Notes: a model not told the origin generated them from the letters alone. Positions 25,240 to 35,242 are shown, counted from the first letter of the stretch. The stretch: DNA of 64,000 nucleotides from Peptostreptococcaceae bacterium VA2 (GCA_000686145.1 JMMB01000007.1:1984001-2048000), one strand, 5' to 3'. A program made the numbers and translations.

Positions 25240-26466
25240 TTATTTAACATTTAATTTTTTAAGAAAAATCATTCCAATCCCTCCTACAAAGCATACAATT
25301 GTCACTATCATCCATCCTAAAAAAATACCACTTGAATCAATGATTTTACCCATTATCATAGGTCCTAGCGCATATCCAGCTCCCGATATCATAGGAATTA
25401 TAGAACTAATTCTTCCTCTATGTGAAGGAGGTGTGTTGTTTGCTATAAAAGCAGAACTATTTATTGCAATTAAAATTTCTCCAATTGTAAGTGAAAATAC
25501 TGCTATAAAAAACATAGGCATTACTTTTGAAAAACCCAAAACTAAAAAGCAAATTCCATACAACATTCCACCTAGTGACATTATATTTAAAGCATTATAT
25601 TTTTTAGTTTTGTGAGTTAAAAGTGGCGTAGATACAATAACTATAAATGCATTAAATGCTCCTAGATATCCATAAAATTTAGCTCCATCTCCTCCAAACA
25701 GTTCTCCCATTTGAAGAGGAAGAGAAAATCCCCACTGTGAATATGAAAATTGATATAAAAGCATCATTATTGGAAATAAAATAAGAATAGGTCTTTTAAA
25801 TAATACTTTTATAGTTGAAATTTCTCTATATTCATCTATAACATTTTCTTCATCATATTCATTTTTATTAGTTTCGTCTATAGCCTTATTTCGTTTAGGC
25901 TCTTTTACATATACAATAAATAATACTAAGGCTATTACTGTTGTTATTGCATCCCCTATAAATATTAAAGGCAAATAGTTTTTATATAAAAATCCACCTA
26001 ATATAGGACCTATTGAAAAACCTATATTTACACCTAGATATAACAATGAATAAGCTTCTTTTCTATTTCCTTCATGCGTTAAATCTGCATTTAATGCGTC
26101 ATAAGCAGGTGATGATATTGCATAAAAACACGATGATAGTATCAATATTTTAGCTGTTGTAACCGTAGTTGGTATTATTCCACAAACTATAAGCATCATA
26201 GCACCTAATACTTGAAATATTATTATAACTTTTCTACGCCCAATACTATCACTTAGCTTTCCACCTAATATCATACATGGAACTTGGCAAACTGCTAATA
26301 TAGTAACAAATTGACCCGCTTCATATGCTGACATACCTATCCTTTGAGTTAATATTAAAGACATTAACGGATGTACAAACGCACCTATGCAATTAACTAT
26401 TTTACCTATAAATAATATATATATTTCTTTAGGCAATCCTTTATATGGATTTAGTAAGTTTTTCAT
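25240..26466 (-). CDS. MFS efflux transporter
   Basis: A 408-residue protein with 12 predicted helices and a charged central loop (EPKRNKAIDETNKNEYDEE, about 195-215). The MFS motif between helices 2 and 3 is GGKLSDSIGRRKVI. Helix 5 has the antiporter-like GVNIGFSIGPILGG, typical of DHA1 drug:proton exporters. AGAGGTG precedes the ATG. Monocistronic. The substrate is unknown. Confidence 0.85.
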   Translation of the reverse strand: MKNLLNPYKGLPKEIYILFIGKIVNCIGAFVHPLMSLILTQRIGMSAYEAGQFVTILAVCQVPCMILGGKLSDSIGRRKVIIIFQVLGAMMLIVCGIIPTTVTTAKILILSSCFYAISSPAYDALNADLTHEGNRKEAYSLLYLGVNIGFSIGPILGGFLYKNYLPLIFIGDAITTVIALVLFIVYVKEPKRNKAIDETNKNEYDEENVIDEYREISTIKVLFKRPILILFPIMMLLYQFSYSQWGFSLPLQMGELFGGDGAKFYGYLGAFNAFIVIVSTPLLTHKTKKYNALNIMSLGGMLYGICFLVLGFSKVMPMFFIAVFSLTIGEILIAINSSAFIANNTPPSHRGRISSIIPMISGAGYALGPMIMGKIIDSSGIFLGWMIVTIVCFVGGIGMIFLKKLNVK

Positions 26467-26572
26467 TCATTCACCTCTTCCCTTTTTTTACATTTTATCC
26501 CTATATTTAATTATAGCATTTAGTAATTTCGTTTATCATTAAATCTTCAAAATATTCTTTTATTTACATAAA

Positions 26573-26600
26573 AAGAGATGATTAATTTTAATCATCTCTT
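26573..26600 (-). terminator. Terminator after the 26615-27115 gene
   Basis: AAGAGATGATTA pairs with TAATCATCTCTT; on the minus strand a T-rich tail follows. It is the first terminator after the exopolysaccharide operon, so it may end that transcript too. Confidence 0.65.
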
Positions 26601-26614
26601 AAATATTAAAGTTA

Positions 26615-27115
26615 TTAATTATTTAATATTATATTTGTAATATTAATAATTTTACAGGCTATACTTACGTCTTCTTTACTTAGAAGATTCATGTATAATC
26701 TTAACTTAATCCACTTCTCATCAATACTTATTTTTTCATTACTAATTTTCTCAATACTATTTAATAAATCTAAAACTTCTTGTATTTTTTCTTTTGAAAG
26801 TGTCTTACTATTTTTTATTTCATCCTTAGTACTATCAATCATTATTTTTAAATTAACACTACTATTAATCCTAGATTCATTATATTCATTTATAAATTTA
26901 TCTCTATGTAGCTTTAATTTATTCATTATATTTTCAAGATCTTTTTTACTATAGTTCCAAACCCTATCATTGTCACTTCCTATATCTTTTATGCTTCCCT
27001 TATATTTATCAAATAGTTCTTCCACTGCTATTACTATCTCTAAGTAATTATTCATCTTTAATACATCTTCACACCTTTTTATATCTTTGTCTAACAATAT
27101 TAATAAATCGCTCAA
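26615..27115 (-). CDS. Hypothetical helical protein
   Basis: Not recognised. The 166-residue protein starts at TTG 27115 with AGAAGGATAAAAT upstream. It is almost wholly alpha-helical and charged, with heptad-like stretches (KKDLENIMNKLKLHRDKFIN; KEKIQEVLDLLNSIEKIS), and has no signal or membrane helix. It lies 68 bases after the glycosidase gene with no terminator between, so it may be the last gene of the exopolysaccharide operon or an independent cytoplasmic gene. Confidence 0.6.
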   Translation of the reverse strand: MSDLLILLDKDIKRCEDVLKMNNYLEIVIAVEELFDKYKGSIKDIGSDNDRVWNYSKKDLENIMNKLKLHRDKFINEYNESRINSSVNLKIMIDSTKDEIKNSKTLSKEKIQEVLDLLNSIEKISNEKISIDEKWIKLRLYMNLLSKEDVSIACKIINITNIILNN

Positions 27116-27183
27116 ATTTTATCCTTCTTTCTCAAACACATTTACTCTAAATTCTAATCAAGTTTATTTATAGTAAAAACAAC

Positions 27184-28218
27184 TTAATCGTACCAACTAT
27201 ATATTACATCTATACTTTCATTAGAAGGATAAAAGTTTTTATCTTTTCCTTTTTGTCCTACTGCAAAAACTGAAAATCCCTTTAAATAATCCTTATCTTC
27301 AAAAACTTGCTTATATGCTTTAAAACATCTACTTTGTTCTTTGGCATTTTCAACATTTGAGACTGCTGCATCCCAAGGATGTTTTGCAGCATAATCTTTT
27401 CTTGGGAATCCTAATTCTCCAAAGAATATTTCCTTATTATACCTTTGATGGAAATTATATATTTCTTTTACTACATTTTGTTTTCTATTATGGATTGTAG
27501 TTGAATTTAAACAGCTAACTAATTCTTCTACTGTATTTTCTACCTTATCACTTAGTTCAAAGTAAGATGCTATTGATATAAAGTCTACTTTTGAAAATAG
27601 CTTATTATTTAACTTTTTATTATATCTATCTATGCTTTCATTATCCCACGAAGCCGTATACCACCATGAAGTTTTGTAAGTTACTAATCCATCAAACTTA
27701 TCTTTTGCAAAGTCAATAATATCACACCAATGGTCTTCGTATTTTTCTAAGTTTTCTAAGTTAGAACCCGTAATAATAATATCAACATCGTACTTATTTG
27801 CTACATCATTAATAAGAGTGTTTAATACTATCTTCCAATCTTTAAAAAACTTTTCTTTGTCTAATGGATCATAATCTGTTTCATAGTCACGACCATTATT
27901 TATCCATGGATAAGCTTCTAGAATTACCTTTCTATCTTTCTTTTTTAATATTTTTATAAGTTTTATAGCTTTTTCCTTACTATAATCATCTATTTTCATA
28001 TCATTAGATTTAATATTAGGTATTTGTATAACTACCGGAACATTTACAGTATTCACCCCTAAATTTTTTATATCCTCTAAAACCTGTTTTATTTCATAGT
28101 CAGTTGATAAATTGACAGATTTTATTTTATCTATTTCCACTTTATTTTTTTTAGAAAAATTAATTCCAATTGCTAAAATACAGATTGCAAATATAATAAA
28201 TAATATTTTTTTTTTCAT
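27184..28218 (-). CDS. Membrane-anchored TIM-barrel glycoside hydrolase of the EPS operon
   Basis: Predicted extracellular polysaccharide hydrolase, 344 residues. One N-terminal membrane anchor (ILFIIFAICILAIGINF), then a (beta/alpha)8 domain. Likely acid/base Glu is in TGSNLENLEKY (around 155) and likely nucleophile Glu in IFFGELGFPRKD (around 265). GH113/GH5-like is my best guess. Cellulose-type synthase operons normally carry such a hydrolase (BcsZ role: trimming or releasing polymer). The ATG is followed by ten consecutive A residues, a potential slippage tract. It follows the BcsB-like gene by 13 bases. Confidence 0.8.
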   Translation of the reverse strand: MKKKILFIIFAICILAIGINFSKKNKVEIDKIKSVNLSTDYEIKQVLEDIKNLGVNTVNVPVVIQIPNIKSNDMKIDDYSKEKAIKLIKILKKKDRKVILEAYPWINNGRDYETDYDPLDKEKFFKDWKIVLNTLINDVANKYDVDIIITGSNLENLEKYEDHWCDIIDFAKDKFDGLVTYKTSWWYTASWDNESIDRYNKKLNNKLFSKVDFISIASYFELSDKVENTVEELVSCLNSTTIHNRKQNVVKEIYNFHQRYNKEIFFGELGFPRKDYAAKHPWDAAVSNVENAKEQSRCFKAYKQVFEDKDYLKGFSVFAVGQKGKDKNFYPSNESIDVIYSWYD

Positions 28219-28231
28219 AGTTCCCCTTAAT

Positions 28232-30298
28232 TTATTTTCTATATTTTAATACTAATAAAACTAAAGAAGTTATAACTGTAGCTAATAAAAATACTGCTAC
28301 TAAAATAAATATTTTCGTTTCTTTACTCATTTTTTTCTCTTCTTTAAGTTCTTCTTTTTCTGTTTGTTCTTTAGCATTATAATTTAAATCCTTAACATAT
28401 CCATCTCTTCCAATTACAATAGTATCTCCTTTAAGTGACTTTGTAAGACTTAAATCACTTAAATATTTAGTGCTTAAACTTAAATCAGCTATATCTGTAG
28501 AAGCCATAACCATAGCACTTTTATCTTTTGAATAAGGCGAATCTATTAGTTGTATAGAAGCTACCTCTGATGAAAATTCTCCAACAAACTTTATTTTATC
28601 ATTTCCTTCAAATCCATTGTAATTTTTATTAAATTTCAAATTCAAATCTTTATTAATATCTTTGATAATACCGTTACTGCTTGGAGTTCCTACTATTATC
28701 AAGTTATCTTTTTTATAATTATCATTAAATTCACTTTCTTTAACTACGTTTAAGTTACCATCGTTAAATTTGATATCATGTCCCATATATGAAATACTTT
28801 TTGCAATATTTGTTAATTCTCTAGATCCCAAATTATTTGGTACAACTACTGTTAAATCATTAAACTTATCATTTTCTATAAATGGATATGGGTAGTTATT
28901 AAAACTTAAATCATCGTTGTCTTCATAATCAAATTCTAAGAAAGATTCATTTGAAATATAAGCCCATGGATTATCTGTATCTCTAGTTACACAAGCTACA
29001 TCTAAAAGTTCTAAGTTAAATACAACTTTTACTTGATAATAATTTTTTCCTACAACCTCATTAGGTAAACTTAGTTCTATAGTATCATTATCACTTTTTT
29101 CCTTAACAAGTTTTTTACTTCCTATAGGCACATCATTTATATATACAGTAGCTAATGATCTCTCAAAATCTAAATTTTGAGCATATCTAATATTTAACTT
29201 TACTTTAGATCCACTTTTAACCACTTTGTTTTTAGGAGTATTTATATCCATTACAACTTCTTGAGAAAAAGGTCCTGTTAGCATTATATTTTCATATCCT
29301 AAATCTTTTAAATATATTCTATCAGTATTTTCATTATCACTCAAATCATTTATATCAGTATTTTTATCTATAATTATACTATCTTTATTTAAATTATTTA
29401 TTAGGTCATTACTACTTAAAAGTTTACTTGCCTTTTTAAGTATATCATCATTGTTAGACACTATAATTATCATTTTTTTATTTTTGTTAAAAGTTGAGTT
29501 TACCATTTTAATAACAGCTTTTTCATCTAAATTACTTTTTTCACTTTTTGTAAGTAAATTTAAAATTTCTTTAGGTGTATTATTGTTTTTACCTATAAAG
29601 ATGATATTATCGTTTTTACTTTTAAAATCTGAGTACAGTTTAAAATCAAAATTAAAATTATCATATTTTATTTTCTTGCCAAAGTCAGCAGCTAAAATCA
29701 TACCACTACTCAACTCACCACTTGAATAATTGTCTGGCAATAAAATTGTACTATTTAGTCTATCTCCATTGTCAGTATTATTATATGAATTTTGATATTC
29801 ACTTAATTTATTTTCAGAAGCTTTATATTCATATTCTATATTTATATTAGATTCTTTATGAATTACTAACCAGTTTGCAGTATTTGCATCATCTCTGCAT
29901 ACTTTATCTGATATAGTCTTATATGCCTTTATTTGTATTTCATTACTTCCTTTTTTTAATAAATCTTTTGGTATTTCTATATTTACATTTTTCTTATATT
30001 CTTTTTTTCCATCTAATCTTTCTGAGTGTAGCGGTTTATCATTTACAAACACTGTTATTGTAGAATAATCAATATCTAAAAGCTCACTTTTAGTAAAGAC
30101 TAAGTTTAATTTTACATTTTTTACATTCCAATTTTTTGATACATCAAAAAATTTACTATTTCCGCTTATTACACCGCTCATATTTATATCATTTTCAAAT
30201 TTATAAGTCTTTACATTACTAGTATTGTTGTCTGCAAAGCCTATACTCACATTTGAAAAAGTAATCATTATAGTCATTAGTATAGCTATCAATCTCAT
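28232..30298 (-). CDS. BcsB-like exopolysaccharide synthase subunit
   Basis: Predicted extracytoplasmic, C-terminally anchored partner of the glycosyltransferase, 688 residues. Signal peptide (MRLIAILMTIMITFSNVSIGFA); two tandem jelly-roll/flavodoxin-like halves typical of BcsB: DINMSGVISGNSKFFDVSKN with VFVNDKPLHSE, and later RYAQNLDFERSLATVYIND with VPNNLGSRELTNIAKSI. The C-terminal helix (IFILVAVFLLATVITSLVLL) should sit beside the synthase. In Gram-negative cellulose systems BcsB guides the chain and completes the active complex. GGGGG precedes the ATG; the gene is 12 bases after the synthase. Confidence 0.85.
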   Translation of the reverse strand: MRLIAILMTIMITFSNVSIGFADNNTSNVKTYKFENDINMSGVISGNSKFFDVSKNWNVKNVKLNLVFTKSELLDIDYSTITVFVNDKPLHSERLDGKKEYKKNVNIEIPKDLLKKGSNEIQIKAYKTISDKVCRDDANTANWLVIHKESNINIEYEYKASENKLSEYQNSYNNTDNGDRLNSTILLPDNYSSGELSSGMILAADFGKKIKYDNFNFDFKLYSDFKSKNDNIIFIGKNNNTPKEILNLLTKSEKSNLDEKAVIKMVNSTFNKNKKMIIIVSNNDDILKKASKLLSSNDLINNLNKDSIIIDKNTDINDLSDNENTDRIYLKDLGYENIMLTGPFSQEVVMDINTPKNKVVKSGSKVKLNIRYAQNLDFERSLATVYINDVPIGSKKLVKEKSDNDTIELSLPNEVVGKNYYQVKVVFNLELLDVACVTRDTDNPWAYISNESFLEFDYEDNDDLSFNNYPYPFIENDKFNDLTVVVPNNLGSRELTNIAKSISYMGHDIKFNDGNLNVVKESEFNDNYKKDNLIIVGTPSSNGIIKDINKDLNLKFNKNYNGFEGNDKIKFVGEFSSEVASIQLIDSPYSKDKSAMVMASTDIADLSLSTKYLSDLSLTKSLKGDTIVIGRDGYVKDLNYNAKEQTEKEELKEEKKMSKETKIFILVAVFLLATVITSLVLLVLKYRK

Positions 30299-30310
30299 CT
30301 CGTCAACCCC

Positions 30311-31567
30311 CTAAAATCGTTCTGTTTTGTACCATTTTGCTTCTCTTTTGTTTATAGCGTCTGAAAAATATCCAAACATACCTTTTATAGCAACGAATAG
30401 CCACAATTGTGAATAAGTAAAGTACATCAACGCAACGAGGAAAATATTTTGTAAATCACCTTCACCCTTTTCCATGCTAAGCGTTATACTTACTTGCAGT
30501 ACGAATAATATATAGGACAATATCCATATAATACCAAAATTAAATGGTATATTTATTTCTACTATATTAAATATACTTAAAATAAAAAGTATATCTGAAA
30601 CTACAACTGATGTTAAAAATAAAAAATATACTGAGAAGAAATATAATATATCAAATAAAACTCTATTTTGCTTTCCTTTAAATATATTTTTTATATACTT
30701 AACCAATACATAAATATTACCTTTAACCCATCTAGTTCTTTGCTTTATCCATACATTTACAGTTTCTGGTTCTTGTTCCCACGTTACAGACTGAGGTATA
30801 TAAGTTATTCTTTGACCCATTTTATAAATTCTAAAACTAATCTCAGTATCTTCAGCTATTGCTTTTGTATCCCATCCTCCAAGACTTTCTATGGTAGTTC
30901 TTCTAAGTACAAAGTTTGTTCCAGGAATTGTACACAACCCTAATAACTGTCTTCTACCTGCTTGGGCTATCCATTGAAAACTAAGAGTTTCTATATTTAT
31001 AAACTTTGTTAATATATTTTTATGTTTATTTCTTGTTCTAAATTTTCCTATAACAGCTCCTAAACTATCATCTTTTACAATGGTTTGTATTAAATATCTA
31101 AGAGCTGTTTTTTCTGGAGTATTATCAGCATCATAAATTGCAATGTAATCACCTTTAGCAACTTGATAACCTATATTTAGTGCGTTGGATTTTCCTTTTC
31201 CACCCGTTATATTATCTGTATTTATTATAGTAAAATTATATTGCCTATATCTATTTTTAATATTATTTAATATGTCTTTAGAATCATCTGATGAATTATC
31301 ATTTATAACTATAAGCTCCATCTTATCCATTGGATAATCTAATGATAGCAATGACTCTACAGTTTTTCCTATTACAATTCCTTCATTATGTGCTGGAACT
31401 AAAATTGACACAAAAGGATATTCTTGTAGTTTTTCATCTTTAAATTTGAGGCCTTTTAAATAATACACATATCCACTTATTGCCAAAATTATATTTATTA
31501 ACAATATAACCCATATAGAAGCAAGTGAAAATAAAAATAAATAGTCTGCTAATCTCAAATTTTCCAT
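30311..31567 (-). CDS. Processive family 2 glycosyltransferase (EPS synthase)
   Basis: Membrane polysaccharide synthase, 418 residues. One N-terminal helix, a GT-A catalytic domain, then four C-terminal helices. Processive GT2 residues are all present: VPAHNEG, VINDNSSDD, the DxD-like YDADNTP, catalytic Asp in AEDTEISFRI and QRTRW for chain binding. It lacks a PilZ domain, so c-di-GMP control, if any, must come from another subunit, and the degenerate GGDEF gene in the same operon is the candidate. It resembles poly-GlcNAc and cellulose-like synthases; the sugar cannot be read from sequence. Confidence 0.88.
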   Translation of the reverse strand: MENLRLADYLFLFSLASIWVILLINIILAISGYVYYLKGLKFKDEKLQEYPFVSILVPAHNEGIVIGKTVESLLSLDYPMDKMELIVINDNSSDDSKDILNNIKNRYRQYNFTIINTDNITGGKGKSNALNIGYQVAKGDYIAIYDADNTPEKTALRYLIQTIVKDDSLGAVIGKFRTRNKHKNILTKFINIETLSFQWIAQAGRRQLLGLCTIPGTNFVLRRTTIESLGGWDTKAIAEDTEISFRIYKMGQRITYIPQSVTWEQEPETVNVWIKQRTRWVKGNIYVLVKYIKNIFKGKQNRVLFDILYFFSVYFLFLTSVVVSDILFILSIFNIVEINIPFNFGIIWILSYILFVLQVSITLSMEKGEGDLQNIFLVALMYFTYSQLWLFVAIKGMFGYFSDAINKREAKWYKTERF

Positions 31568-31569
31568 AT

Positions 31570-33192
31570 TTATCTCCTTGTAAACTTACGTTTGTTCATA
31601 ATTCTAAATATTATAAATATTATTAAAAACAATACTAATATTGTTGATACAAATATTATTACTGCATTGTTTATACTTTTCATATTATTCTTAAATTCAA
31701 GTTCTTGTTTGTTATTTGAAACAGACTTTGATTTGTCGTAAGTATAATTAATTTTTCCATCTTTAGATTCAATACTTATATCATCAATCTTAACATAATT
31801 TTCTTTACTTTTTAAATCTAAGAAGTTGACATTATTATCTTTTAAATATTGTATACTTTCTTTTAAATATTTTATATCTAAATAAGGATGATAGAAAAAT
31901 CCGCCACTATACCCTCTAACCATTTGCAATTTTTCAAACTTTTCTTTTATTTCATCTACTGCAAACATATTTTTATCATCTATAAATCCTAAATTTTCAG
32001 GTATAAATGTTTCAAAAGTGTCGCTATTTTTTATAGTATATGGGAAAGTACTAGTAGCAAAATTATCATTATTATTTTGATATTGCCCTACATAAGTTGA
32101 AAAATATTTTTTAGCTTCTTTGTATCCATCTATATTCATAGCATAATGAGGTGCTTCAAATGCTAATGGATATATTCCATTTTCAACACAAAGTCTAAGT
32201 CCACTTAGAAATCTATTTTTTACATAAGTGTACATATCTTCTTTGACAGGTCTATCATTTTTAATATCCCAAAATTCATATCCCTCACCACTTACTTCTT
32301 TATGTCCGATTTGATGAGTATATCCATGTAATATAACACTTCCACCCTTTTTTTGCATATATTTTATAGTTTCTACAAAATCTGTATTATAATCTAATGT
32401 ATTTATTTTTCCAGTTTTTGAATCTACATAGGTAGGAATTAAAGCTATCATAAAAGGAACATTCTCCTTATATAAATAATCTGCTATTTCTCTCAATTTT
32501 TTAGTATCTCTAAAAGGATGCACATCTTCTATTCTTACAAAAATCTCATTCTTTTCAAATTTTTTTCTTTCATAAAAATCATTTAAAGAATCATCAAATA
32601 TATATGAATTTTGTAAATCCCATTTTGATATATAATATAAATTTTTCTCATTTAATATAAATGGATAAGTATTGTAGCCATCAGTCATACTCGATATTAC
32701 ATTTGTAGATGATGATGTATTTATTATATTATAAGAATTGCTTCCATTTACTGCTAATTCTTTATTTTTGTAAATTAATTTTGTTATGTTATTATTTTTT
32801 GAATTATAGGTAATACTATATTTTCTAGAATAATTTAAAAAACTTTCTATCTTGTCTCCAATCCAGTAGATTTTATTTTTAAAATTAGTTAAATCAGTTA
32901 AAAAATCAGTGTTTTTTATATCTTCTCTAATGTTTATTACAAAAACATAATCAAATTTTTCCATATAACCCTTTTTATAATCATTTACAGATACTTTACT
33001 AACATCTTTATTAAATACGTATAAAAGCTCTTTTAAATGATTTACTTTATTTTCATTATAAGCAAAAGATTTTTCATTTTCGTAAATTATAAGCGTCTTT
33101 TTATCACTATTGCTATCAGCATATGACACTGTATTAACAGTAAATAATATAAGCAATGTAAGTAATACAAAAATTCTTTTTTTATACGTCAT
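31570..33192 (-). CDS. DUF2334 polysaccharide deacetylase-like protein
   Basis: Predicted surface deacetylase, 540 residues. Signal peptide (IFVLLTLLILFTVNTVSYA), an N-terminal domain of about 190 residues, a DUF2334/NodB-like barrel (about 200-440), and a C-terminal transmembrane helix. Putative metal ligands: Asp in VRIEDVHPF and the His pair in LHGYTHQIGH. The sequence EAPHYAMN (around 345) is also conserved in the family. A deacetylase implies that the polymer contains N- or O-acetyl groups. It overlaps the GGDEF gene by 11 bases and precedes the synthase by 2. Confidence 0.83.
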   Translation of the reverse strand: MTYKKRIFVLLTLLILFTVNTVSYADSNSDKKTLIIYENEKSFAYNENKVNHLKELLYVFNKDVSKVSVNDYKKGYMEKFDYVFVINIREDIKNTDFLTDLTNFKNKIYWIGDKIESFLNYSRKYSITYNSKNNNITKLIYKNKELAVNGSNSYNIINTSSSTNVISSMTDGYNTYPFILNEKNLYYISKWDLQNSYIFDDSLNDFYERKKFEKNEIFVRIEDVHPFRDTKKLREIADYLYKENVPFMIALIPTYVDSKTGKINTLDYNTDFVETIKYMQKKGGSVILHGYTHQIGHKEVSGEGYEFWDIKNDRPVKEDMYTYVKNRFLSGLRLCVENGIYPLAFEAPHYAMNIDGYKEAKKYFSTYVGQYQNNNDNFATSTFPYTIKNSDTFETFIPENLGFIDDKNMFAVDEIKEKFEKLQMVRGYSGGFFYHPYLDIKYLKESIQYLKDNNVNFLDLKSKENYVKIDDISIESKDGKINYTYDKSKSVSNNKQELEFKNNMKSINNAVIIFVSTILVLFLIIFIIFRIMNKRKFTRR

Positions 33193-34030
33193 ATTGGAGT
33201 TCCTCTTGTGCTAATGCTTTAAACTCAATAGCTGAACTTATATCTTTTTTATATTGTAATATAGATACTTTATTGTCTATATTCACATATTTCTTTTCTT
33301 CCATTAATTTTAAATTCAGATTGCTTATTCCCTCTTTTATTCTGTTTCTTACTATGTCCGCTCCATTTATATCTGTGTTTGGCATAATAATAGCTATAGT
33401 ATCATTTTCTATAGTGTATCTTTCATCCTCGTTTCTTGTACATTGTAAAATTACATTACTTATATCTTTTATTAATTTATTTGTTTTGTTTTCTCCAATT
33501 ATATTTTTGATTTCTTTGTAATAAGGTAATTTCACCAACATCAAAGTGCATGGAACTTTATGTCTTTTACTTTTACTCATTTCTCGATCTAAATCTCTGT
33601 AAAATAATTTTACATTTCCTAGACCAGTTTGTTCATCTATCCTAACTAAGTTTTCATATTCCTCTTTTAATTTTCTGTTAGTATTTTGTAATAATACTAT
33701 ATTACTTGATAAACTTCCTGATGTAATAGCCACAATAGGTATGCAAGCCATCCAAATATAACATATATAATTAATTTCTATATTCATAACTAAGTTAATG
33801 TAGAAAATATAACTAGCATATAAAAATATAGTTATTGAACTTAAAATAAGCCCTACAACTTTTCCACCCGTGTAAGTTATCATTATTGTAAAAAATGTTA
33901 TACAAAGCATAACAAAATTTAAAATATCCATATTACTATCTTTGTTAATAGTAAATATGGCTATAATTACAAATATTTCTAAAAATAAACCTAAGAAATA
34001 AAAGTCAATTTTTCTTAAAATATTTCTCAT
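33182..34030 (-). CDS. Membrane protein with degenerate GGDEF domain keeping an RxxD I-site
   Basis: A 282-residue protein. Five or so N-terminal helices (1-120), a short coiled coil (NTNRKLKEEYENLVRI), and a GGDEF domain starting DEQTGLGN. The active-site motif GGDEF is replaced by ENDTI, so cyclase activity is not expected. RNED (an RxxD inhibitory-site motif) precedes it with exactly the spacing seen in PleD-type enzymes (12 residues from the D to IMP). PelD uses this design as a c-di-GMP receptor for exopolysaccharide export. By analogy this subunit should couple c-di-GMP to the PilZ-less synthase two genes downstream. Binding is an inference. Confidence 0.82.
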   Translation of the reverse strand: MRNILRKIDFYFLGLFLEIFVIIAIFTINKDSNMDILNFVMLCITFFTIMITYTGGKVVGLILSSITIFLYASYIFYINLVMNIEINYICYIWMACIPIVAITSGSLSSNIVLLQNTNRKLKEEYENLVRIDEQTGLGNVKLFYRDLDREMSKSKRHKVPCTLMLVKLPYYKEIKNIIGENKTNKLIKDISNVILQCTRNEDERYTIENDTIAIIMPNTDINGADIVRNRIKEGISNLNLKLMEEKKYVNIDNKVSILQYKKDISSAIEFKALAQEELQYDV

Positions 34031-34069
34031 AATATCACATCTTTCTTTTAATAATATCTTTAAATTTCT

Positions 34070-35185
34070 TTAATTAGTATCTTTAAACTTCTTTATTATC
34101 TCGTCTACTATATACTTACTCGACAGTCCATCCCCATAAGGATTTGATGATTTACTCATTTCTTCATACATTTTCTTATTTGTTAACAATTCTTTTGTTA
34201 AGTTATATATTGTTTCTTCTTTTATTCCTGCTAATTTTAATGTTTTAGCTTCTATTCCTTCTGTTCTTTCTGTACTATCTCTTAGTACAAGTACTGGTTT
34301 TCCTAAAGAAGGTGCTTCTTCTTGAATTCCTCCACTATCTGTCATTACTATATAAGCCTTACTTAGTAAGTTGTGAAAATCAACCACATTCAATGGTTCT
34401 ATTAAGTGAATTCTCGAATTATCTTTAAATATTTTAGTTGCTATTTCTCTAATTTTCGGATTTAAATGTATTGGATAAACTACTTCAACATCCTCAAATT
34501 CATTTGTTATCTTATTTACAGCATTGAAAATATTCTCCATATTTTCACCTAAATTTTCTCGCCTATGAGCTGTTAAAAGTATTAGTTTATTGTTTTTTAT
34601 TTTATTTATTATTTCACTTTCATAGTTTTTTACTATTGTTGTTTTTAAAGCATCTATTGCTGTATTTCCTGTTACATATATGCTAGAGTCCGATTTACCT
34701 TCATTTATTAAATTTTCTTTAGCTAATTCTGTTGGTGAAAAATGCATATCTGCAATATTAGAAACTAATTGTCTATTCATTTCCTCGGGGAAAGGTGAAT
34801 ATTTATTATTGGTTCTAAGCCCAGCTTCTACATGGCCGACCATGATTTGGTTGTAAAAAGCAGCCATCGCACTTGCATAAGTTGTTGTTGTGTCTCCATG
34901 TACCAATATAATATCTGGCTTTATATTTTTTATTAATCCATCTAATTTCATCAATATATTGCTAGTTATTTCTGCTAATGTTTGATTAGATTTCATAATA
35001 TCCAAATCGTAATCAGGAACTATATCAAATATTTTTAAAACTTGATCTAGCATTTCTCTATGTTGAGCAGTTACACATACTATACTTTCTATGCTATCTC
35101 GACTATCTAATTCCTTAACTAATGGTGCCATTTTTATTGCTTCCGGTCTTGTTCCAAATACTGTCATAACCTTGATTTTTTCCAA
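34070..35185 (-). CDS. wecB: UDP-N-acetylglucosamine 2-epimerase (non-hydrolysing)
   Basis: Interconverts UDP-GlcNAc and UDP-ManNAc. The protein has 371 residues, a normal length. Family motifs: VFGTRPEAIKMAPL at the start, VHGDTTTTYA, GHVEAGLRTNN (catalytic region), FPEEMNRQL, TAHRRENLG (around 210) and DSGGIQEEAPSLGKPVLVLR. It starts at TTG 35185 with AGGAGG eight bases upstream. As first gene of the exopolysaccharide operon it suggests ManNAc or a derivative in the polymer; it could equally serve teichoic acid or capsule linkage units. Confidence 0.92.
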   Translation of the reverse strand: MEKIKVMTVFGTRPEAIKMAPLVKELDSRDSIESIVCVTAQHREMLDQVLKIFDIVPDYDLDIMKSNQTLAEITSNILMKLDGLIKNIKPDIILVHGDTTTTYASAMAAFYNQIMVGHVEAGLRTNNKYSPFPEEMNRQLVSNIADMHFSPTELAKENLINEGKSDSSIYVTGNTAIDALKTTIVKNYESEIINKIKNNKLILLTAHRRENLGENMENIFNAVNKITNEFEDVEVVYPIHLNPKIREIATKIFKDNSRIHLIEPLNVVDFHNLLSKAYIVMTDSGGIQEEAPSLGKPVLVLRDSTERTEGIEAKTLKLAGIKEETIYNLTKELLTNKKMYEEMSKSSNPYGDGLSSKYIVDEIIKKFKDTN

Positions 35186-35242
35186 ATTTTGTCCTCCTTT
35201 TTTAATTTATATATTTTAATAAGTAACGTCTATTGATTATAT

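Noticed and set aside
33182-34030. Active diguanylate cyclase
   Set aside because: The GGDEF signature is replaced by ENDTI, so metal and GTP binding are not expected.
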